From positions 1 to 19,161 of the forward strand of contig JADMIN010000007.1 of the NCBI GenBank assembly GCA_015478575.1: a stretch of DNA of 19,161 nt. Direction: 5' to 3'. Of this stretch, positions 14,763 through 19,161 are shown piece by piece (position 1 is the first letter of the stretch; every line of letters begins with the position of its first letter). Made by a program: the position numbers and the translations under genes. Under the pieces are notes generated by a model, which was not told the origin of the DNA, made no database searches, and saw nothing but the letters and a program-made list of their open reading frames with translations. This stretch comes from Ktedonobacterales bacterium (lineage in GTDB: Bacteria > Chloroflexota > Ktedonobacteria > Ktedonobacterales > JADMIN01).

Positions 14763-15626
14763 CTAGCTGACGACGCGCCTGCGGAAGACGGAGATACCCA
14801 GCGCCGTGAACGCGAGAATCGTCACGCTCAGGCCAAGCACGACCCAGCCCATCGCCAGCGTTGGCAGCGAATGCCCATTAAAGCTTGGCACCATCGCTGA
14901 CCGCAGCCCCTCGGCGGCATACGTCATGGGGTTGAAGAGCGTGATAACCTGGAACCACTTGATGCCGCTGAGCAAGGCCCAAGGATAGTAGGTGCAGCCG
15001 GTGAAGATCAGCGGCGTGAAGATCAGCGAGAACATCAGGCCAATCTGTTCTGGTTTCACCAGCGTCCCGATGGTCAGGCCCAGCGCCGCGCCCGCGAAGG
15101 CACCCAACACCATGATGCCGACGATAGTGCCGATGGCGTCGGCGCGCACCTGATACTGGTCCCCCAGGATCCAGTACGCCAGCGGGAAGATGACCACCCC
15201 CGCGATCAGCCCACGTATGGCCGCGAAGACCACCTTCTCGATGGCGACCAAGCTCACGGGCAATGGCGCGAGCAGCCGATCATCAATCTCGCGGGCGAAG
15301 CCGAGATCGAGCACCAGCGGCAGCGTGACACCTTGCAGCGCGGCGGTGATGACCGTCAGCGCGACGATGCCAGGCAACAGCAGGGCGCCATAGTTGGGCG
15401 CGCCAACGCCAATATTCGGCAGCACCTTGCCGAAGATGAAGAGGAAGAAAAGCGGCTGCAACGCGACCTGGAAGAGAAACGCGATGAAGGTGCGCCCCGT
15501 AACAACAATATCGCGGCGCAGAATGGCGATAAACGCCGCCGTCGCCAGCCGGAAGCGCCCGCGCCTGCGCGCCGCCAGCGGCAGCGGAGGTGACGCCAGC
15601 GGGGGCGTGGTTGTGGATGTGGCCAT
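14763..15626 (-). CDS. ABC-2 type permease (DrrB-like)
   Basis: The 287-residue integral membrane protein has about six hydrophobic segments. A cytoplasmic N-terminus (ATSTTTPPLASPPLPLAARR) precedes the family feature AAFIAILRRDIVVTGRTFIAFLFQ. The GALLLPGIVALTVITAALQG, EIDDRLLAPLPVS and FTGCTYYPWALLSGIKWFQ segments match the DrrB/NodJ ABC-2 permease pattern. Start and upstream stop overlap as TAATG at 15624-15628, so translation is coupled to the ATPase gene and the two proteins should form one transporter. The start is fixed by that overlap; the longer frame (to 15842) runs inside the ATPase gene. It probably exports a hydrophobic compound. Confidence 0.9.
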   Translation of the reverse strand: MATSTTTPPLASPPLPLAARRRGRFRLATAAFIAILRRDIVVTGRTFIAFLFQVALQPLFFLFIFGKVLPNIGVGAPNYGALLLPGIVALTVITAALQGVTLPLVLDLGFAREIDDRLLAPLPVSLVAIEKVVFAAIRGLIAGVVIFPLAYWILGDQYQVRADAIGTIVGIMVLGAFAGAALGLTIGTLVKPEQIGLMFSLIFTPLIFTGCTYYPWALLSGIKWFQVITLFNPMTYAAEGLRSAMVPSFNGHSLPTLAMGWVVLGLSVTILAFTALGISVFRRRVVS

Positions 15627-16795
15627 TAGCGCAACTGCCTTCCCGTGAGATGGATGAAGACGTCTTCCAGGCTGGGGCGCGTGAGATGCAGATCGCGCAA
15701 CTCCGCCCCAGCGCCCAGTACGGCTTGCGTAGCGCTCGCCAGCAGCCCAGTGGGATCTTGCGTATACATGCGAAAGGTGGCGATACCTGGCTCGCTCGGC
15801 TGGTCGCTCGAGGGGCCGCCCGCGCCACTCATCGCCGCCCATGGTCCCCCTGGCCCGCCACCACCACGCGCCCCGCCGCCAGGTGCCCCACCACCTCCGC
15901 CAGGTGGCATCGCCGCCGCGGCCTGGCTCGCCAGTTCATCCACCGCCGTCACGCCAGACAACCCGCGCAAGGCGTCGAGCACGCGCGTCTTGGCCTCCGC
16001 TCCCGCGCCACCACGCTCTGGCGCGCCGCCCACGGTCGCCAATTCCGGCAGATAGACACGCACTTCGAGCGCGTTGCCGCCCGGAACGCGCTTCTTCAGT
16101 TCGGCGGCGGTGTCGTTCACCAGAATCTTGCCATAATCCATGATGGCGATGCGCTCGCAGAGTTGGTCCGCCTCCTCCATATCATGCGTGGTGAGCAGGA
16201 TGGTCAGCCCCTGCGCGTTGAGCGCGCGAATGCGGTCCCAGAGGAAGAGGCGCGATTGCGGATCGAGGTTGTTAGTCGGCTCGTCGAGGAAGAGCACATC
16301 CGGCGCGTGCATCAGTGCGCGGGCGATCATCAGACGCTGGGCCATGCCACCAGAGTAGCGCCCAACGACATCCTTGGCGCGGTCGGCCAGGCCCAGTTCG
16401 CTGAGCAGGGCATTGGCGCGGGCCTTGCGCTCGCGGCGTGGCACGCCATGATAGGCGCCATGAAAAGTCAGGATCTCGCGTACACGCAGGCTGCGATCCA
16501 AGTTGCTCTGTTGTGGCACCACGGCGATATGTTGCTTGACACTCATCGGGTCGGCGGTGACGTCAATGCCCATGACGCGGGCGGAGCCACTCGTTGGGCG
16601 CGCAAAGGCCGTCAGCACGCCGATGGTCGTGGTCTTGCCAGCGCCATTGGGGCCGAGCAGCCCAAAGATCTCGCCGCGGCGCACATCGAACGAGACGCCA
16701 TCCACCGCGTTGCCTGGCGCCCGCCCATAGCGCTTCACGAGGTCACGCACCTCGATGGCGGCGCCCCCCGTCTCGCTACTCGCTCCCATAGACAT
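15626..16795 (-). CDS. ABC transporter ATPase (DrrA-like) with Gly-rich insertion
   Basis: The 389-residue ATPase subunit has Walker A GPNGAGKTTT at 48-57, Q-loop in VVPQQSNLD, signature YSGGM at 147-151, Walker B VLFLDEPT from 167 and switch H204 (TTHD). The DrrA-type C-terminal domain ends LTRPSLEDVFIHLTGRQLR. That domain is split by a low-complexity Gly/Pro/Ala insert (about 298-335) absent from usual DrrA proteins. It partners with the coupled permease. The start at 16795 (GAGG 4 nt and AGGGAG 10 nt upstream) is preferred; ATG at 16789 is possible. An in-frame extension to 17104 exists only because the tandem repeat array upstream happens to be open. The leader contains the seven-copy 14-bp array. 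It is probably regulated by the PadR gene just upstream. Confidence 0.93.
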   Translation of the reverse strand: MSMGASSETGGAAIEVRDLVKRYGRAPGNAVDGVSFDVRRGEIFGLLGPNGAGKTTTIGVLTAFARPTSGSARVMGIDVTADPMSVKQHIAVVPQQSNLDRSLRVREILTFHGAYHGVPRRERKARANALLSELGLADRAKDVVGRYSGGMAQRLMIARALMHAPDVLFLDEPTNNLDPQSRLFLWDRIRALNAQGLTILLTTHDMEEADQLCERIAIMDYGKILVNDTAAELKKRVPGGNALEVRVYLPELATVGGAPERGGAGAEAKTRVLDALRGLSGVTAVDELASQAAAAMPPGGGGGAPGGGARGGGGPGGPWAAMSGAGGPSSDQPSEPGIATFRMYTQDPTGLLASATQAVLGAGAELRDLHLTRPSLEDVFIHLTGRQLR

Positions 16796-16870
16796 GTTCC
16801 TCACTCTCCCTACGCCGTCGCCAACGACGACGCGCCGGGACGCCGCTGTGGGCGTGGTCGCCCGCCGCGC

Positions 16871-16968
16871 CAAGATCGCTCCACCAAGATCGCTCCACCA
16901 AGATCGCTCCACCAAGATCGCTCCACCAAGACCGCTCCACCAAGACCGCTCCACCAGGATCGCTCCAC
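16871..16968. repeat. Seven-copy 14-bp tandem array
   Basis: Seven head-to-tail 14-bp units without spacers. Copies 1-4 are identical CAAGATCGCTCCAC, copies 5-6 are CAAGACCGCTCCAC, and copy 7 is CAGGATCGCTCCAC. Read on the minus strand, each unit begins GTGGAGCG, which contains an SD-like GGAG. The array lies 76-173 bp before the ATPase start, downstream of a possible -10 at 16999-17006, so it may be transcribed in the 5' leader. It could be an operator array, a leader RNA element or a plain minisatellite. Confidence 0.95.
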
Positions 16969-16998
16969 CGCGCCGCCACACGTTAGGCTTCACTTCCG

Positions 16999-17006
16999 AT
17001 AATATA
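16999..17006 (-). promoter_or_regulatory. Possible -10 region for the ABC cassette
   Basis: TATATTAT on the minus strand is the only AT-rich block between the PadR gene and the ATPase gene. No clear -35 box is present at the expected distance. It is inferred from composition and position. Confidence 0.35.
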
Positions 17007-17116
17007 CCGCATGGTAGAAGCGCCAGACACCTCACGCGCGCACGCCGCGGCGGATGCGCCAGGGCACGCCGCACCCCATCGTACCATGCGCCAGCGAGCG
17101 ACATCCGCGCCCCGCG

Positions 17117-17142
17117 CGCCGCCAGCCTCGCGGCTGACGGCG
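17117..17142 (-). terminator. Stem-loop after PadR gene
   Basis: CGCCG-C-CAGCC pairs with GGCTG-A-CGGCG around a TCGC loop (10 bp with one mismatch). It begins 42 nt past the PadR stop and has no U-run. It may separate padR transcription from the exporter cassette. Confidence 0.35.
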
Positions 17143-17184
17143 CGGTAGTCTGTGGCCTCTTCGCCGCCGACCTCCAGCCACGCC

Positions 17185-18006
17185 TCAGATGATCGTCGTA
17201 TCACGCGCGGACGCGCTACCGCTGGAGCCGCCCGGCGTGCCAGGCTCTTGCCCCTCCTGCTGTCGCACGTAGGCCAACAAGTCAGCACGGGCGCGCTCGA
17301 CGATGGCCTGGAGCTGCGCGAGCCGCTCCGGGTCGCCTCCCGACGTCATGACGGCGTTGCGCATCAAGTGCGCGACCTCTCGCGCCTCATGGGCCAACCG
17401 CCGCAGCTCGTGTCGCGCCTCCCATGGGAACGCGCCACCAGGGCCGTGGTGCGGGTGATGGCGCGGATGTCCTGGTCGTTCGGGGCGCTCCGGCCTCATC
17501 GGGCCTCCCCACGCGCGCGGGCCGCCCTCTGGGCCGTGTGGCTCCTCGCGCTGTTGATAGGCGTCGAGTGCCTGGCTTCCCGCCTCAGTGATGGTATAGA
17601 CCTTCTTGCCCTCGGCCAACTGGGAGGTCACCCAGCCACGGTCCTCCAGCAGTTGCAGCGTCGGATAGATCGCGCCCGCGCTGGGACTGTAGAAGCCTCC
17701 GGAGAGATCCTCCAACTCCTTCATCATCTCGTAACCGTGCTTGGGGCGCTCGCGCAACAGCTTGAGCAGACCATACTTGAAGTCACCTCGCCCAAACATG
17801 CGCGGCCCCATACCAGGGCCGAAGGGACCCATGCCAGGACCAAAAGGGAAGCGACGCGCGAAATGCCGCATCATGCGCCCTGGTCCAAACGCGCCCGGCC
17901 CGCCCCACGGACCACGCGCCCATGCCTGCCATCCCTCCTCACGCGGCGCCCAGCCGCCGGCTCTGGCGTAGGCCAACTCACCGCCATCAGTATTCCATCC
18001 AAACAT
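17185..18006 (-). CDS. PadR family transcriptional regulator with Gly/Pro-rich N-terminus
   Basis: The 273-residue DNA-binding regulator is longer than typical PadR-s proteins. The winged helix runs from about residue 74 (DFKYGLLKLLRERPKHGYEMMKEL) through SPSAGAIYPTLQLLEDRGWV to the wing EGKKVYTITEAGSQALD; this is the classic PadR core. Before it lies a Gly/Phe/Met/Pro stretch (FGPGMGP repeated twice). After it come a Pro/His-rich linker and an amphipathic helical C-terminus (EARHELRRLAHEAREVAHLM), probably the dimerisation helix. SD AGAGGAG lies 10 nt before the ATG at 18006. PadR repressors typically control adjacent efflux pumps and themselves, and the ABC cassette directly downstream on the same strand fits that. 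The ligand is unknown. Confidence 0.92.
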   Translation of the reverse strand: MFGWNTDGGELAYARAGGWAPREEGWQAWARGPWGGPGAFGPGRMMRHFARRFPFGPGMGPFGPGMGPRMFGRGDFKYGLLKLLRERPKHGYEMMKELEDLSGGFYSPSAGAIYPTLQLLEDRGWVTSQLAEGKKVYTITEAGSQALDAYQQREEPHGPEGGPRAWGGPMRPERPERPGHPRHHPHHGPGGAFPWEARHELRRLAHEAREVAHLMRNAVMTSGGDPERLAQLQAIVERARADLLAYVRQQEGQEPGTPGGSSGSASARDTTII

Positions 18007-18102
18007 GCTCGTGGCTCCTCTCACACCTCTCTGGCCCGATCCCTGTCCGCGAGGTCGAGCCGCGAATGGGCGCCGTACAGGCGTCTCAGCACTCGCTATA
18101 TC

Positions 18103-18114
18103 AAGATATATCTT
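18103..18114. promoter_or_regulatory. Palindrome AAGATATATCTT, candidate PadR operator
   Basis: A perfect 12-nt palindrome in the only AT-rich block upstream of the PadR gene, about 97 bp before its ATG. Adjacent CTATATC repeats half of it. PadR-type regulators often bind AT-rich dyads at their own promoters, so autoregulation is plausible; this assignment is inferred. Confidence 0.45.
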
Positions 18115-18260
18115 ATTCTCACGAAAAGCGCAAGAGGAACATACCCGCGAGTGATGCGGAAGGCAAAAGTGATGCGGGAAGCCAATGCGTATGCGCTTTG
18201 GGGAGTGGAAGGCGTGCGTGGCGGAGGGGCGCCGCGGGGGATGCTCGACGGGCATAGGTT

Positions 18261-18307
18261 GGGCTGCTGGATAGGGGAGAACTATCTCAGCAGCCCTGGG
18301 GGGCTGC
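18261..18307 (-). promoter_or_regulatory. Mutually exclusive hairpins (switch-like)
   Basis: CAGCAGCCC (18288-18296) can pair with GGGCTGCTG (18261-18269), extended by GATAG/CTATC to 14 bp with one bulge. Alternatively GCAGCCC (18290-18296) pairs with GGGCTGC (18301-18307) over a 4-nt loop. The two structures share one arm, as in attenuators. No U-run follows on the minus strand. Confidence 0.4.
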
Positions 18308-18396
18308 CCCACTGGCCGGGAGGAGCGGACGGAATGCGCTGGGAAGAGCGCGGCGCGAAAGCCTTGGCGCACACCGAGCGCGCTAGATCGGCCTCA

Positions 18397-18429
18397 CGCC
18401 GCTCGACTAAAGAGCGGCGTATGCGCCGC
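18397..18429 (-). terminator. Hairpins following ferritin-like gene
   Basis: CGCCGCTC/GAGCGGCG (18397-18404 and 18412-18419, 7-nt loop) and the overlapping GCGGCG/CGCCGC (18414-18419 and 18424-18429, loop TATG) lie 7-39 nt past the stop. They cannot form at once. There is no U-run. This is a probable transcript end. Confidence 0.5.
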
Positions 18430-18435
18430 ACGCCA

Positions 18436-19145
18436 CTACTTGAAGAACTTCGGCACGTTCGCGTTATAGAAATCGGCCTCCAGGAATTCCAGGAGCAGAG
18501 CGAAGTTGAGGATATCCAGATCGTTGCTCAGCGGCTTGGAGGGATCCGCGCCCCCGTTCAGACTCGCGATAAACGGCGAGGCCGCCGCGACGATATCGGC
18601 CTGGGCCATCGGCTTGTCGAAGGCGCCGTTGGCCTAATCGGCTGGCCTAAGAGGACATCCAAAAAGCCAGCATGCCGCGCCTCGATCGTCAGGATCGAGC
18701 CAGCGGCTGCCAGGTAGCTCTTGTTCGAGATCGCGGGGGCGGCCATCAGATAGGCGCCAACACCGACGTTTTCCAGGACGCGAGAGGTGCTGGCGAAAGC
18801 GTCAATACTCGCCTGCTCCAGCCCTTTGAAGGTTGGCTTGGGTCGTGCCTGAGACTTCAGCGCGCCCAGCAAGAACTGCACATGGGCATTCTCATCCGAC
18901 TGAATCTCCGTAAAGGCCGACTTATTGTCACCAACGGCGGGCAGGGCGGCCAGACGCCCTCCGCTGGTCGTGGTCCCGCGCCCGACCGTGGTCGCGGCGG
19001 CGCCACATGCCGCGAGCAGGCCCATCGGCAGGATGGCCCCCGCCACCATCACCGAGCGGCGACCCATGCGACGGCGTGTAATGCTCTCTTGGAGCGGCTC
19101 AGCGGGCGTACTGTCCTCTGGAGACAGAGACGATTGGTCAGTCAT
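18436..19145 (-). pseudogene. Ferritin-like (PF13668-type) lipoprotein, frame broken by 1-base deletion
   Basis: ATG at 19145 (SD AAGGA) opens a frame with a twin-Arg-like signal (RRRMGRRSVMVAG) and lipobox LAAC at C47, so the product should be a secreted lipoprotein. Ferritin-like helices follow, with likely metal ligands E85/H88 (SDENAH), E125 (VLENVGVGAY) and E155/H158 (IEARHAG). After Ile170 (codon 18636-18638) the frame goes wrong and runs on as RPTAPSTSRW to 18558. The next frame resumes perfect family sequence, ANGAFDKPMAQADIVAAASP, and ends ILNFALLLEFLEADFY...FFK at the stop 18436-18438. The full span is 710 nt, one short of 237 codons. The helix normally first in the family comes last here. 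The gene is either a recent pseudogene or carries a sequencing error. It is likely a stress or metal-related cell-surface protein. Confidence 0.85.
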
Positions 19146-19161
19146 ACAAGTGTCCTTCTAC

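Larger units (their letters stand above)
16796..17184. other. 389-bp leader between padR-like gene and ABC cassette
   Basis: No gene is supported. Reading on the minus strand it holds, in order: a hairpin after the PadR stop (17142-17117), an AT-rich TATATTAT (17006-16999) that could serve as a -10 region, the 14-bp tandem array (16968-16871), and the SD of the ATPase gene. Confidence 0.6.
18007..18435. other. 429-bp intergenic region upstream of padR-like gene
   Basis: No gene is seen. It contains an AT-rich palindrome (18103-18114), a direct repeat GTGATGCGG (18151-18159 and 18169-18177), a pair of mutually exclusive hairpins (18261-18307), and hairpins just after the ferritin-like stop (18397-18429). 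The padR promoter presumably lies around 18090-18130, the only AT-rich part. Confidence 0.6.

Noticed and set aside
16871..16968. CRISPR array or plasmid iterons
   Set aside because: Units are 14 bp with no spacers, there are no cas genes, and there is no replication initiator gene or AT-rich origin nearby.
16796..17104. N-terminal extension of the DrrA-like ATPase through the tandem repeats (repeating ILVERSWW)
   Set aside because: The ATPase fold starts after 16795, where an SD is present. The repeat-encoded peptide has no counterpart in the family, and the frame is open only because 14-bp units lack stops.
16983..17288. 101-codon minus-strand ORF
   Set aside because: It overlaps the end of the PadR gene in another frame, has no SD and has shadow-like composition.
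18558..18640. Programmed -1 frameshift in the ferritin-like gene
   Set aside because: The -1 frame contains a TAG immediately before the resumed sequence, so slippage at the upstream TTTTT would terminate. A one-base deletion explains the data better.

Overview
The window reads as GC-rich chromosomal DNA from a bacterium, most likely Chloroflexota and probably a Ktedonobacteria-like lineage. That placement is an inference from three lineage-flavoured small proteins: an orphan SWIM mini-protein, a basic Ala/Pro-rich protein with one C-terminal membrane helix, and a ferritin-like lipoprotein. No rRNA or tRNA gene was recognised to anchor it. Genes carry clear Shine-Dalgarno sites and sit in compact operons.

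Positions 265-7446 (minus strand) hold a six-gene redox operon. In transcription order it encodes a GlcD-type flavoprotein, a multi-haem-type membrane cytochrome b subunit with a C-terminal Cys-pair tail, a Nas/NarB-like molybdopterin oxidoreductase, a four-cluster ferredoxin subunit, a membrane-anchored Rieske protein and a two-helix membrane protein. It looks like one electron-transfer chain from a flavin/hydroxyacid side and/or quinone to a cytoplasmic molybdenum active site. Its real substrate is not evident. This is the best candidate for an undescribed system in the window.

Positions 7447-9316 form a small-gene zone. It has a promoter, a 31-codon ORF and a strong intrinsic terminator (7547-7761), then the SWIM mini-protein, a bidirectional GC hairpin terminator, and the small membrane protein on the minus strand. 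Positions 9317-12643 (plus strand) encode MoaC, which makes the molybdenum cofactor precursor needed by the operon enzyme, a MerA/Lpd-like flavoprotein disulfide reductase, and a two-domain GNAT acetyltransferase.

Positions 12734-18006 (minus strand) form a drug-export type cassette: a PadR regulator, then a DrrA-like ATPase overlapping a DrrB-like permease (TAATG), then a full-length ABC exporter half-transporter. A seven-copy 14-bp tandem array lies in the leader between the regulator and the ATPase, and an AT-rich palindrome upstream of padR may be its own operator.

Positions 18436-19145 (minus strand) hold a ferritin-like (PF13668-type) lipoprotein gene. Its reading frame is broken by an apparent one-base deletion, and its helices appear in a permuted order.
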